From Desulforegula conservatrix Mb1Pa (GTDB lineage Bacteria > Desulfobacterota > Desulfobacteria > Desulfobacterales > Desulforegulaceae), in the NCBI RefSeq assembly GCF_000426225.1, contig NZ_AUEY01000010.1, positions 19,434 through 83,433 on the forward strand: 64,000 nt of DNA, read 5' to 3'. The position numbers and the translations under genes were made by a program. Positions 45,288 to 57,256 of the stretch are shown one piece after another; positions within the stretch are counted from its first letter, which is position 1, and the number at the start of each line of letters is the position of its first letter. The notes under the pieces were generated by a model, which ran no database searches, was not told the origin of the DNA, and saw only the letters and a program-made list of their open reading frames with translations.

Positions 45288-46286
45288 TTGAAACATATCC
45301 CAGCTTTTGACGCAGTTTTAGGGCAGGATAGGGCTATCGCGCAATTAAAGCAGCTTCTGGCCTCTAAATCAGTGCCAGGGGCCATGCTTTTTACAGGGCC
45401 TGCCAGCGTCGGTAAATTCCTAACAGCAATTTCATTTGCCATGGCTGCCAACTGTTGTGAAGAAGGCAGTGATTCAATTATTGGATGTAGAGTCTGCGGG
45501 TCGTGTTCCAGAATTAAATCAGGAAATCATCCTGATGTTATAATAATTAAGCCTGACGGGAATTATATAAAAATAGGCCAGATAAGAGAGCTTATTGAAA
45601 AAATTTCAACAAGGCCTAAAGAGGCTTTAACCAGATTCATAATCATTGATGGAGCTTCGACAATGACAGTCGAGGCTTCGAATGCGCTGCTCAAAAGCCT
45701 TGAGGAACCCCCGCAAAATACTGTTTTTATTCTTGTATCTTCATCCATGATGTCTGTGCTTCCCACAATTCGTTCCAGATGCTGTCATATAGGGTTCTCA
45801 CCCCTTGGAAGAAAAGCACTTGAGATGATTCTCATTTCTTCTGTGGGATATACGTCCGAAATTTCTGCTTCTGCGTCTTTGATGTCAGACGGCAGCGTCA
45901 GGACGGCAGTTGATGCCATCGAAAAAGGATGGATTGAAAAGCGCAGATGGCTCTATTCGGAGGTGGCTGCCCTCAGAAACCGGTCTTTACCGGTGATTCT
46001 TGCGCTTGCAGAGGATTTGGCACAAAAGAGTGATGATATCAAAGCTTCGCTTGAGATTATTAAGAGCTTTTTCAGGGATCTTGTTGTTTACAGATACAGG
46101 CCTGAAGTATTTATGGGCCATGATTTGAAGTCTGTTCTTGAAACCGCCCTGCCATATTATCAGGATAGCGAACTTGTCAGAATGCTTGAAAAAGTGCATG
46201 AATCCCAGCGCAGCCTTGAATTGAACGCCGTTTCAAGACTCGTTCTTGAAATGCTTTTTCTGAAAATTGCAGGATTTCATAAATGA
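45288..46286 (+). CDS. holB: DNA polymerase III delta-prime subunit
   Basis: A 332-aa clamp-loader subunit. The P-loop region reads GPASVGKF, so the usual Ser/Thr after Lys is missing, as expected for delta-prime, which does not hydrolyse ATP. The zinc module CRVCGSCSRIKSGNHPD follows. The DnaX-type helper motif LLKSLEEPPQNTVFIL and the SRC motif (RSRC, the arginine finger) are present. The start is TTG after AGACAGGA. It overlaps ricT by 4 bp and so opens the holB-ricT-metG operon. The usual upstream tmk gene is absent here. Confidence 0.92.
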   Translation: MKHIPAFDAVLGQDRAIAQLKQLLASKSVPGAMLFTGPASVGKFLTAISFAMAANCCEEGSDSIIGCRVCGSCSRIKSGNHPDVIIIKPDGNYIKIGQIRELIEKISTRPKEALTRFIIIDGASTMTVEASNALLKSLEEPPQNTVFILVSSSMMSVLPTIRSRCCHIGFSPLGRKALEMILISSVGYTSEISASASLMSDGSVRTAVDAIEKGWIEKRRWLYSEVAALRNRSLPVILALAEDLAQKSDDIKASLEIIKSFFRDLVVYRYRPEVFMGHDLKSVLETALPYYQDSELVRMLEKVHESQRSLELNAVSRLVLEMLFLKIAGFHK

Positions 46287-47104
46287 TCAGGATAGCAGGA
46301 ATCCGGTTTAAAACAGCCGGAAGAATATATAATTTTGATAGCGCTGACTTTGTTCTTAAAATGAATGACAAAGTCATTGTTGACACTGACCAGGGATCAG
46401 GGCTCGGTTATGTGGCTACGTTGCCTCATGAGATAGAAGCTCTGCTGCCAGGGTTCCCGCCACTTAAACCAATACTCAGAATAGCGGAAGAAGAGGATCT
46501 CGAGCAGCTTGCAAGAAACAGCGAAATGGAGAAACAGGCATTCAAGTATTGCAAGCAGAAAGGCATGGAGCTTGGCCTTGAAATGAATCTTTTCCATGTT
46601 GAAAGTTCTTTTGACGGCACCAAACTTGTATTTTTCTTCACGGCAGACGGTCGTGTGGATTTCAGGCTGCTTGTCAAAGAACTTGTCAAGGAGTTCAGGG
46701 CAAGAATAGAAATGCGTCAGGTAGGAATAAGAAACAGATCAAAGATACTTGGCGGATTAGGAAGATGCGGACGTGAACTATGCTGCTCTTCATACCTTGA
46801 GGAGTTTGATCCTGTTTCCATAAGAATGGCCAAGGAACAGGGTCTTTCCCTTAATCCCACCAAAATATCCGGTGTATGCGGCAGGCTTATGTGCTGTCTT
46901 ACTTATGAGAATGAGGCTTATATACATCTCAAGGAAAATTTTCCAAAGATAGGCAAAGCTGTAATGACTCCCCAGGGCAAGGGCAAGGTGACAAGGCACA
47001 ACGCCATTGGAGGCAGGATTGCGGTAAGGCTTGATGACGACGGTATGGAAATTGAGTTAAAGATGGATGAGATTTCAAATAAACAGGAAGTACAGAATGA
47101 CTAA
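46283..47104 (+). CDS. ricT: PSP1-domain protein, RicT/YaaT type
   Basis: A 273-aa PSP1 protein, the signature set of cysteines being GRCGRELCC and VCGRLMCCLTYE (about 160-220), which in Bacillus RicT bind iron-sulfur clusters within the RicA-RicF-RicT complex that controls RNase Y and phosphorelay. Conserved next to holB and metG in many deltaproteobacteria. The C-terminal 40 residues are a small beta domain (VMTPQGKGKVTRHNAIG...). Its stop overlaps the metG start by 8 bp. Confidence 0.9.
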   Translation: MIRIAGIRFKTAGRIYNFDSADFVLKMNDKVIVDTDQGSGLGYVATLPHEIEALLPGFPPLKPILRIAEEEDLEQLARNSEMEKQAFKYCKQKGMELGLEMNLFHVESSFDGTKLVFFFTADGRVDFRLLVKELVKEFRARIEMRQVGIRNRSKILGGLGRCGRELCCSSYLEEFDPVSIRMAKEQGLSLNPTKISGVCGRLMCCLTYENEAYIHLKENFPKIGKAVMTPQGKGKVTRHNAIGGRIAVRLDDDGMEIELKMDEISNKQEVQND

Positions 47105-49016
47105 GTCTTTTTATATAACCACTCCAATTTATTATGTTAATGCCAAGCCCCATCTTGGGCATGCTTATACGACCATAGCAGCTGACACAGCAGCACGTTT
47201 TCATTCAATGAAGGGTGAGGATGTATATTTTCTAACCGGAACAGACGAACACGGAGATAAGATAGTCAAGGCTGCTGCCAAAGAGAATCAGACAGCAAGT
47301 GAATATGCTGATAAGATCAGTAAGCTTTTCAGTGATTTGTGGCCAGGCCTTTCCATATCCAATGATGATTTCATCAGGACGACTGAAGATAGGCATAAAA
47401 GAGTCGTGAATTATATTCTTCAGAAACTATTTGATGCTGGCGAAATCTATTATAGCGAATACGAAGGCTTGTACTGCTTTGGATGTGAACAGTTTTATAA
47501 TGAACGTGACCTTGTTGACGGGAAATGTCCTGATCACAAGGAAGAGCCTGCGGTAATCAAGGAATCCAATTATTTTTTTAAAATGAGCAAATATCAGGAA
47601 TGGCTGATTGATCATATCAAATCAAATCCTGATTTTATAAGGCCTGAAAGATATAAGAATGAAGTGCTTGCATTTTTAAGGGAGCCACTTGAAGACCTTT
47701 GCATCTCAAGGCCAAAAACAAGACTTGAGTGGGGAATACCTCTCCCATTTGATGATAAATATGTGACCTATGTATGGTTTGATGCGCTTGTTAATTATAT
47801 TTCCGCGCTTGGTTATCCTGATGATCCAAAATTTGAAAAATACTGGGCTGCTTCAAATCATATAGTTGCAAAAGACATCATAAAACCCCACGGAATCTAC
47901 TGGCCCACAATGCTCAAGGCGGCAGGGATTCCAATGTATAAGAGTCTAAATGTGCATGGCTATTGGAATGTATCTGATGCCAAGATGTCAAAGAGTCTGG
48001 GCAATGTCATTGATCCCATGCATATGAAGGATGTCTACGGAGTAGATGCGTTCAGGTTTTTCCTCATGCGGGAGATGTCCTTTGGTCTCGATTCCAGCTT
48101 CTCAGAAGACGCGATGATAAACCGCATCAATTCGGATCTTGCCAATGATCTCGGTAACCTTGTTAGCCGAGTGGTTACAATGTGCCACAAGTATTTTGAC
48201 GGCATAGTTCCTGACGGCAGGGATGAGGATCTTAATCCGAAAAGTGATTTCAATCTCAGAGTGTCTGCTGAAAAAGCAGTAGCTGAGTATGAAGAGTCAA
48301 TGGAAAAATTTGCTTTTCATAAAGGTCTTGCGTCAGCCTGGGAATTCATCAGTCATATGAATAAATATGTCGATGCCTCTGCACCCTGGGATCTTGCAAA
48401 GCATGATTCCACAAAAGGAGCGCTTAAAAAGGTCATATACAATCTCCTCGAAGGTCTCAGAATTACAGCAGGCCTTATTTATCCAGTAATGCCTTCTTGT
48501 TCAGCCATATTGAACGACCATCTTGGACTTGGTTCAGAAGAGAATTATTTCCATCTTGAAAATTTGAAAAAGTGGGGAGTGCTTGAGCCTGGGCAGAAAA
48601 TAATGAAGTCCATCAGGCTGTTTCCTAGAATAGAGAAAGAAGTCAAGGAAGAAGAGCCTGTTGATATGCCTGTTAAGCTTGATCCGCCTTTGAAGCCGGA
48701 TATCACGATTGATGATTTCATGAAGGTTGATTTCAGGGTTGCCACGGTTCTGAGCGCAGAGCCTGTACCAAAAGCCCAGAAGCTTTTGAAGCTCGAAATA
48801 GATATGGGTGAAAAAAGAACCATTGTGGCTGGCGTTTCCCAGGCCTATACACCTGAAGAACTGATTGGAAAACAGGTTATAATCGTCGCAAATTTGAAAC
48901 CTGCCAAGCTCATGGGAATAACATCCCAGGGCATGATGCTGGCAAGTATTTCCAATGATGGATCATCGGTAATCACTCTTGACCGACCTGTAAAGCCAGG
49001 GGCTCAGGTAAAGTAG
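47097..49016 (+). CDS. metG: Methionyl-tRNA synthetase
   Basis: A 639-aa class I aminoacyl-tRNA synthetase. The HIGH-like motif is PHLGH (18-22) and the KMSKS motif is at about 296-300 (KMSKSLGN). The zinc knuckle is CFGCEQFYNERDLVDGKCP. The C-terminus (from about 530, DFMKVDFRVATVLS) is a tRNA-binding EMAP-type domain. The open frame starts 10 codons earlier inside ricT; the ATG at 47097 begins MTKSFYITTPIYYVNAKPHL, exactly the family start. Confidence 0.97.
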   Translation: MTKSFYITTPIYYVNAKPHLGHAYTTIAADTAARFHSMKGEDVYFLTGTDEHGDKIVKAAAKENQTASEYADKISKLFSDLWPGLSISNDDFIRTTEDRHKRVVNYILQKLFDAGEIYYSEYEGLYCFGCEQFYNERDLVDGKCPDHKEEPAVIKESNYFFKMSKYQEWLIDHIKSNPDFIRPERYKNEVLAFLREPLEDLCISRPKTRLEWGIPLPFDDKYVTYVWFDALVNYISALGYPDDPKFEKYWAASNHIVAKDIIKPHGIYWPTMLKAAGIPMYKSLNVHGYWNVSDAKMSKSLGNVIDPMHMKDVYGVDAFRFFLMREMSFGLDSSFSEDAMINRINSDLANDLGNLVSRVVTMCHKYFDGIVPDGRDEDLNPKSDFNLRVSAEKAVAEYEESMEKFAFHKGLASAWEFISHMNKYVDASAPWDLAKHDSTKGALKKVIYNLLEGLRITAGLIYPVMPSCSAILNDHLGLGSEENYFHLENLKKWGVLEPGQKIMKSIRLFPRIEKEVKEEEPVDMPVKLDPPLKPDITIDDFMKVDFRVATVLSAEPVPKAQKLLKLEIDMGEKRTIVAGVSQAYTPEELIGKQVIIVANLKPAKLMGITSQGMMLASISNDGSSVITLDRPVKPGAQVK

Positions 49017-49075
49017 TTAATCTGTTCCCAGGGCAGCGCCAAGGGCATCAAAAACCTTAAAGCGGCAGGTGTAAA

Positions 49076-50593
49076 TTGCGTAAAAATCTTGCGAATGCCG
49101 GATGGAGATCCAGGCAGACTTATTATAAAAAGCAGCAGAAATCTGCACAGACCAGGAAAAAGATTCTCAGAACAGTGATTCTTATTCCTGCTTTCTGTAT
49201 TGTTGTATATGCGGCTGTCAGCGGAGTTATTAATCTTTTTGCCAAGTTTCATACTAAAAAAGAAAAACCGCCTGAAGTTGCAGAAGTCAAAAAAATAGAA
49301 ACTACCGCAAAACCGGCGGTTTCTTCAGGTGCTATTCCTTCAGAGGCCCAGGCTTCCAAGGCTGAGGTTAAAACTGATGCATCTCAGCCAGAGAAATCAA
49401 TAACTGATTCTGATAAAAAAACTGAAGAAACAGCAGATGCTTCTCAGGCTCCGCTCATTAAGCCTTTGAGTGGCAGCTATGAGAAAAAGGATCTGTATAA
49501 ATTTCTTGGACAGCCAGGTTTCTCATCTTTTCAGACTCCTAATTTTGAAGTCCAGCATGGCCCTTCAAAAATAACTGTCAAGACCACTATTAATAATAAT
49601 TTACAGACTTTTCTTACCGAATCCATTGATAGCGTAAAGAATTTAAGGCAGGGGAAGCCAAGGTATTTCGGAATTGTTGCAATGGATCCATCAACCGGTA
49701 AAATACTTGGCATGGGCGGTTTTGACGGTGATGCCGAAAGCAAGGGAATCTGCCCCGGCAATCTGTATCCAGCTGCAAGTGTTTTCAAAATTATAACAGC
49801 TGCTGCCGCAGTCGAGTCAAAGGGGTTCACTCCAGGCACACAGATGCTGTTTCATGGCAACAAATATACCTTGTATAAGTCCCAGGTTAATGATTCAAGG
49901 GACAGATATGCTACCAAAATTACTTTGAACGATTCATTTGCACAATCAATTAATCCGGTTTTTGGGAAAATAGGCAGTCAATACCTTAGTAAAGAAGTGC
50001 TCGCCTCATATGGCAATTCACTTGGATTTAACAAGAAATTTGATTTTGAGTTGCCTTTGCAACAAAGTTTTCTTGAAATATCAGGCGATAAATTCCATCA
50101 GGCCGAGATTGCTTCAGGATATAACAGGGATACAAAAATATCACCGATACACGGTGCCATGATTGCGTCAGCCGTTATTAATGAAGGTCGATTGCCTGAG
50201 CCATATCTTGTTGAACAGATTTCAAATGAAAAAGGAGAGCTGATTTATCAGGCAAGTCCAAAACTTGGCGAACAGGTTATCAGCCCTGAAACGGCCAATA
50301 CCCTGAAACAGCTTATGGAATCGACAGTATCCAAGGGAACAGGCAAAAAATCTTTTGCCGGTTCCGAGAATGACGTTGTGCTTAAGTCCCTTGATATGGG
50401 CGGCAAAACAGGTTCAATCGACAATCCTACCCATGAGGTTCGGTTTGACTGGTTTGTCGGATTTGCAAAAAGCGATGAAGGTAAAAAAGTTGCAGTGGCA
50501 ATTGTTGTTGGGCATGAAAAATTCATAGGGACAAAAGCAAGCAGATACGCAAGAATGATTTTCAGGCGTTATTTCCAGCCAGGGAATACCTAA
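49076..50593 (+). CDS. Penicillin-binding transpeptidase, FtsI/MrdA-like
   Basis: A 505-aa protein. One transmembrane helix (about 31-52) anchors a Pro/Glu/Lys-rich linker (about 58-135). The C-terminal transpeptidase has all three motifs: SxxK at S235-K238 (ASVFKI), SxN at S291-N293, and KTG at 444-446. The dimerisation domain of PBP2/PBP3 is missing, so it is a short class B-like enzyme. The neighbouring genes are tRNA synthetase and sugar genes rather than division genes. The start is TTG after GGCAGGT. Confidence 0.85.
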   Translation: MRKNLANAGWRSRQTYYKKQQKSAQTRKKILRTVILIPAFCIVVYAAVSGVINLFAKFHTKKEKPPEVAEVKKIETTAKPAVSSGAIPSEAQASKAEVKTDASQPEKSITDSDKKTEETADASQAPLIKPLSGSYEKKDLYKFLGQPGFSSFQTPNFEVQHGPSKITVKTTINNNLQTFLTESIDSVKNLRQGKPRYFGIVAMDPSTGKILGMGGFDGDAESKGICPGNLYPAASVFKIITAAAAVESKGFTPGTQMLFHGNKYTLYKSQVNDSRDRYATKITLNDSFAQSINPVFGKIGSQYLSKEVLASYGNSLGFNKKFDFELPLQQSFLEISGDKFHQAEIASGYNRDTKISPIHGAMIASAVINEGRLPEPYLVEQISNEKGELIYQASPKLGEQVISPETANTLKQLMESTVSKGTGKKSFAGSENDVVLKSLDMGGKTGSIDNPTHEVRFDWFVGFAKSDEGKKVAVAIVVGHEKFIGTKASRYARMIFRRYFQPGNT

Positions 50594-50598
50594 GGTGA

Positions 50599-51840
<1,242 letters not shown>

Positions 51841-51850
51841 AATAAGGCTC

Positions 51851-51897
51851 ATTCGTAGGTCGGATTAGGACGTTCTTTGTCCTCAATCCGACATTAA
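51851..51897. repeat. Family C fragment
   Basis: GTAGGTCGGATTAGGACG, TTCTTTGTCC, TCAATCCGACATTAAT: an isolated family C core between kdnA and kdnB, matching 22,770-22,820. Confidence 0.65.
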
Positions 51898-52058
51898 TCA
51901 GAATGTCTCACATGATTAAATTGTTTATGAAATCAGAGCATTTGAAAGATAGCAGCCAGTATCATAATATAATGCTTTTACGGCAAGTCCTTTTTATCAA
52001 AGCATAAAACTGTGTCTGAAAAGGTTTCAACCGCAGTTTGCATAAACTCATATCCTGA

Positions 52059-53156
<1,098 letters not shown>

Positions 53157-53161
53157 GTATA

Positions 53162-56100
53162 ATGACAAGGCACTCCAGCTTGAGTACCATGCGTATCGTT
53201 AACTCAATGAAAACCATGTTTAAGTCCAAAGTTTTTTTTGCAAAACCGCTTTATAAGGTTCCTGCAGGTTCTGTCGTTTTATTTCCTGTTGATGTCGATA
53301 CTCTTAACTGTGGTCTCGCATCCATAATTGTTTATAAAAAGGAAATAAACCCTGAAACTCCTGATCTTGGGTTGCTTGCGACACTCCATGAGAGCGTAAA
53401 AAAAGCCGGGCTTGAAAACGGGAAAAGCATTGATTCGATCTGCGACTGGTATTTGGGCGGAGAGTCCGTTTTAAGTGAATTGAAGAAAGCAGTGTCTGGT
53501 TTCAAGTCAGACGCTGTTTTCTCCCGCATATTCAGATCAGGAGAAATCTGCGGAAATATTTCTTCAATTGCTGACTCATTCGAGGAAATAATTGAGGCTG
53601 AATCAATAATTCTTGGAAGAATTATGGGTGGCCTTGAAACAGACAAGGTTGAGCTTGCTTCTTCAAGAATTGAGCTTATCAAGGACATTGCCTGGACCCT
53701 TAAGATTGAGCTGCTTGAAAACATAGATAAGATTAAAAAGCTGATTGCCCAGGGTGATATCGAGCCTTCACCTGAAAGCATCATAATATTCAGAAAAATA
53801 AGTTCAGTTTTAAATAGTATAGGTACCCTCGAGGTAAGGGGCAGGGATTCCGCTGGCATATCAATAATGCTTCATTACAAATCAGAGGTTGCCAGAGAGA
53901 TAGAGATCCAGCTTCAGCAGCAGGCTCTTTATGACAGGTTCATGGGCAGATGCAACCAGAGCGTGCTCCTTAATAACTGTATTTCTTCTTCAGTGAGGAA
54001 GCAGGAAGACGGATCCACGCTCAATACCTTGGTTTTTACATATAAGATAGCTGCTGAAATTGGACGGCTTGGAGATAACGTAAAATTCCTCAGAACCCAG
54101 ATAAAAAATGATCCGGTGCTTCAGGCTGCTCTTTGTTTTCATCCTGAGAAAATGAGCATTTTAGCACATACAAGATGGGCATCGGTTGGGGCAATCACAG
54201 AACCGAACTGCCATCCGGTTGATAATCAGACACCTCCTGAAAATTCATTCAAATCCCACGGAATTATTCATGTCTGCCTGAACGGGGATATAGATAATTA
54301 CCATGAGCTAAAAGAGGATTTTGAAAATCAGTTCGGTGCAATTCAAAGTGAAATAACCACAGATACCAAAATAATTGCCTTACAGATTGAGCGTTATTTG
54401 AGCAGGGGATTTGATATTGAGGAATCATTCAGACTTGCCTTGAATGATTTTGATGGCTCCCATGCCATTACAATGCATACGGATATTGCTCCAGGAAAGC
54501 TTTTCCTTGGCCAGAGAGGGAGTGGCCAGGCTGTTTTTGTCGGTTTTTCAGATGATCACGCAATGGCAACATCTGAAATATACGGGTTCATAGAAGATAC
54601 CCAGAACTTCATCAAACTTGATGGGGACTCAGGTTTAAACGGAGAAAAGGGAAATCCCCGAGGTCAGATAGTTATTATTGACCAATACGGAGAACCAAAC
54701 CTGTCCTCAGTTAAAGCAATGTATTATGATGGTACTTCATATGATTTTGAAAAGGCTGGTTTAAAAAGTTCCGAGATAACATCAAGGGATATTGACAGGC
54801 AGGATTTCGATCATTTTTTTCTCAAGGAAATTTCCGAATCACCCCTTTCAGTATCCAGAACTCTCCAGGGGAAATGGAAATCGGTTACTAATCCTGACGG
54901 GTCAGAATGCTTAAAGGTCAATCTTGGTGAAAAAGTTGTTCCCCAGAAAATTGTAAATGCGCTTAAATCAGGTGAAATCAAAAGAATTTTTTTCATTGGC
55001 CAGGGTACGGCCGGAGTCGCTGGACTTACAAATTCCGGAATACTCAAACATTACCTGCGTTCGCCGGATATCCAGATATCGGCTCTTAAATCATCAGAGC
55101 TGAGCGGTTTCATATTTGAGGAAAACGATACTTCCGATAGCATGGCAGACGCTCTCGTCATTGCCATAAGTCAGTCAGGTACTACCACAGACACCAACAG
55201 GAGCGTTGACATGGCAAAAGAAAGGGGCGCAAAGACCCTGGCCATTGTCAACCGCAGGGATTCTGACCTGACCTTCAAGGTGGATGGCGTCATGTATACC
55301 AGCAGCGGAAGGGATATAGAAATGTCGGTCGCATCTACCAAGGCCTTCTATTCCCAGATAGTTGCAGGCGCCTTGATCAGTCTTTACCTTGCCCAGATCA
55401 CAGGAAAGAGGGATGATGATTTTATATCGACTGAAATCAGATCTCTTCTTGAGCTACCTGATCATATGCGAAAAGTTTTATCCATGAGGCCTGAGCTTGA
55501 GGCTTCAGCAAAGTCATATGCTACCACAAAGACGTATTGGGCTGCCGTGGGTAGCGGTCCAAACAAGGCTGCATCGGATGAGATAAGAATCAAGCTCAGC
55601 GAGCTTTGCTACAAGACAATTTCTTCGGATTATGTCGAAGACAAAAAGCATATAGATCTTTCTTCAGAGCCGTTAATCATTGTCTGCGCCGCAGGAACGA
55701 GGCAAAGTGTTCTTGGCGACATTATCAAGGATGTAGCCATATTCAATGCTCACAAAGCCATTCCAATTGTAATAACGGATGAAGGAGAGCACAGGTTTGA
55801 TAATTACGCCAGGGATGTTTTCAGGGTTCCCCATGTTTCAGAGCATCTGTCACCTGTTCTTAATACCCTTGCCGGACATATATGGGGGTATTATGCCGCA
55901 CTTTCCATAAATGACGGTTCAAGATTCCTTTACCGCCAGAGATCATTACTGCAAGTTGTTCTTGATGAATGCACAAAACAGGGGCTTTCCATATACGAAA
56001 CTGTTCTTGATGACAGATTCAGGAATAAGATTGCTGAATTCTACCGTGAATTCATGGATGTTAAAAAATCAGGCAAATATTCGGCCCTGTTTAGCACAAC

Positions 56101-56914
56101 CCTGTCAATGGACATAACCCTTCTCTTGAAGTACCTTGCAGGCAGACTTCCAGGGGCTGATTTTGACATGGATTTCGGGGTAAGGGGAACTGCATCCAAT
56201 ATGGTCAATCTTCTTTTTGAAAAACTCGGAGAGGCCATAAACGACATGGCGAGACCGGTAGATGCTATAAAGCATCAGGCCAAGACCGTCACTGTAGGAA
56301 CCAGCAGAATAAGTGAAAAGATTGAAGGTGTCATATTTGACCAGATCAAGGAGTTCGGTTTCAATATATCCCAGATAGCTAACAAAAATATTATTGTTCT
56401 TAAGAATCTTCAGGAAATTATTTCAGAGGTCAAAGGGTCCCTTCTTTACGGTATCACTGAGCTTAATATTTTCGGCGAGCCAACAGAAAATACAAAAATC
56501 ATTCCTCTCAAAAAGACAGGTGTTCTTGCAGGAGAAACATCAAGGACTGAAAAAGATTCCAAGCTTAAAGGCACAAAATACATCATTGTCAAGGAAGGCA
56601 ATATATTTATAGGACGGGGTCTTAAGGATGGACGCAGAATACTTGTTATTCCCGTTCTTTCGGGGACTGCCGGAACATCCGGTGCAATAGACCACCTGCT
56701 CTCCCTCAACATATCCTTAAAAGAAAAGGATGCGGTTTCACTTCACACAAAAATCAAGGCCCTCGGCGGCAAGCTTGACAGGATAAGAAACCTTGTCCAG
56801 GAAAAAGGATTTGTCTGGGATAACAGCATTCTTCAGGTTCTTGACATGGACGAACTTTTCGGAATGGCCGCCGAAAAATCCATAGAGCTGATTTGTCAGA
56901 GAATAAAGGGCTGA
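53162..56914 (+). CDS. Giant GlmS-like protein: glutamine amidotransferase plus SIS domains and extra C-terminal region
   Basis: A 1250-aa protein. A class II amidotransferase is recognisable, but with its nucleophile at internal C50 (NCGLASIIVYKK) after a 49-residue leader, then a roughly 150-residue helical insertion before RGRDSAG (226-232). HTRW (336-339), LNGDIDNYHEL (N374, G375) and TTDTK follow. SIS domain 1 has SQSGTTTDT (670-678); SIS domain 2 lies near 790-880 (CAAGTRQS). The usual GlmS tail DxPRxLAKSVT is not found. Instead about 300 residues with no match I know follow. The start 5 bp after the kdnB stop gives a kdnA-kdnB-this operon. Ordinary GlmS is about 610 aa. Confidence 0.82.
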   Translation: MTRHSSLSTMRIVNSMKTMFKSKVFFAKPLYKVPAGSVVLFPVDVDTLNCGLASIIVYKKEINPETPDLGLLATLHESVKKAGLENGKSIDSICDWYLGGESVLSELKKAVSGFKSDAVFSRIFRSGEICGNISSIADSFEEIIEAESIILGRIMGGLETDKVELASSRIELIKDIAWTLKIELLENIDKIKKLIAQGDIEPSPESIIIFRKISSVLNSIGTLEVRGRDSAGISIMLHYKSEVAREIEIQLQQQALYDRFMGRCNQSVLLNNCISSSVRKQEDGSTLNTLVFTYKIAAEIGRLGDNVKFLRTQIKNDPVLQAALCFHPEKMSILAHTRWASVGAITEPNCHPVDNQTPPENSFKSHGIIHVCLNGDIDNYHELKEDFENQFGAIQSEITTDTKIIALQIERYLSRGFDIEESFRLALNDFDGSHAITMHTDIAPGKLFLGQRGSGQAVFVGFSDDHAMATSEIYGFIEDTQNFIKLDGDSGLNGEKGNPRGQIVIIDQYGEPNLSSVKAMYYDGTSYDFEKAGLKSSEITSRDIDRQDFDHFFLKEISESPLSVSRTLQGKWKSVTNPDGSECLKVNLGEKVVPQKIVNALKSGEIKRIFFIGQGTAGVAGLTNSGILKHYLRSPDIQISALKSSELSGFIFEENDTSDSMADALVIAISQSGTTTDTNRSVDMAKERGAKTLAIVNRRDSDLTFKVDGVMYTSSGRDIEMSVASTKAFYSQIVAGALISLYLAQITGKRDDDFISTEIRSLLELPDHMRKVLSMRPELEASAKSYATTKTYWAAVGSGPNKAASDEIRIKLSELCYKTISSDYVEDKKHIDLSSEPLIIVCAAGTRQSVLGDIIKDVAIFNAHKAIPIVITDEGEHRFDNYARDVFRVPHVSEHLSPVLNTLAGHIWGYYAALSINDGSRFLYRQRSLLQVVLDECTKQGLSIYETVLDDRFRNKIAEFYREFMDVKKSGKYSALFSTTLSMDITLLLKYLAGRLPGADFDMDFGVRGTASNMVNLLFEKLGEAINDMARPVDAIKHQAKTVTVGTSRISEKIEGVIFDQIKEFGFNISQIANKNIIVLKNLQEIISEVKGSLLYGITELNIFGEPTENTKIIPLKKTGVLAGETSRTEKDSKLKGTKYIIVKEGNIFIGRGLKDGRRILVIPVLSGTAGTSGAIDHLLSLNISLKEKDAVSLHTKIKALGGKLDRIRNLVQEKGFVWDNSILQVLDMDELFGMAAEKSIELICQRIKG

Positions 56915-56938
56915 TCTGATTTTAGGTGGGTTGTATCT

Positions 56939-56964
56939 ATCCGATAAGACAAATTTATCGGATA
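56939..56964. terminator. Stem-loop after the GlmS-like gene
   Basis: A perfect 10-bp stem TATCCGATAA / TTATCGGATA with a 6-nt loop, 25 bp after the stop. No T-run, so the mode of termination is unclear. Confidence 0.5.
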
Positions 56965-57011
56965 TACTTCACATCGTCATAAATTGAACTCTTCTGTTAG
57001 ATGAAAGTTCA

Positions 57012-57157
57012 AAGACCGCTTTTTAAAAAAAGCTTAGCAAAAACTTTTCGGTTAAGGTTTCTTTTGTGTAAAAAACATATGTTCTCAACTCGTAATAAAA
57101 AAACATAAGGGTTTTGGGAAAGGTCTGGAAAACCCTTTTTCAAAAGGGTTTTCCAGA
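57012..57157. repeat. Diverged family A element
   Basis: The order is CGCTTTTTAAAAAAAGC, AGCAAAAACTTTTCGGTTA, then a perfect stem TCTGGAAAACCC ... GGGTTTTCCAGA. The distal hairpin arm has changed sequence on both sides (compensated pairing), so structure has been kept while sequence drifted. Confidence 0.65.
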
Positions 57158-57256
57158 AATAATGCAGCAACAGGCCTGCCATTTAAACCGCCTGACTCAT
57201 TTCAAATGTTCAAGCTGTGACATTGATAAGTATGTTCAAAAGTTCTCGGCTAAAGT

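Noticed and set aside
45288..45400. Possible active ATPase in holB
   Set aside because: The P-loop lacks Ser/Thr after Lys (GKF), as expected for delta-prime, so it was not called a DnaX/tau protein.
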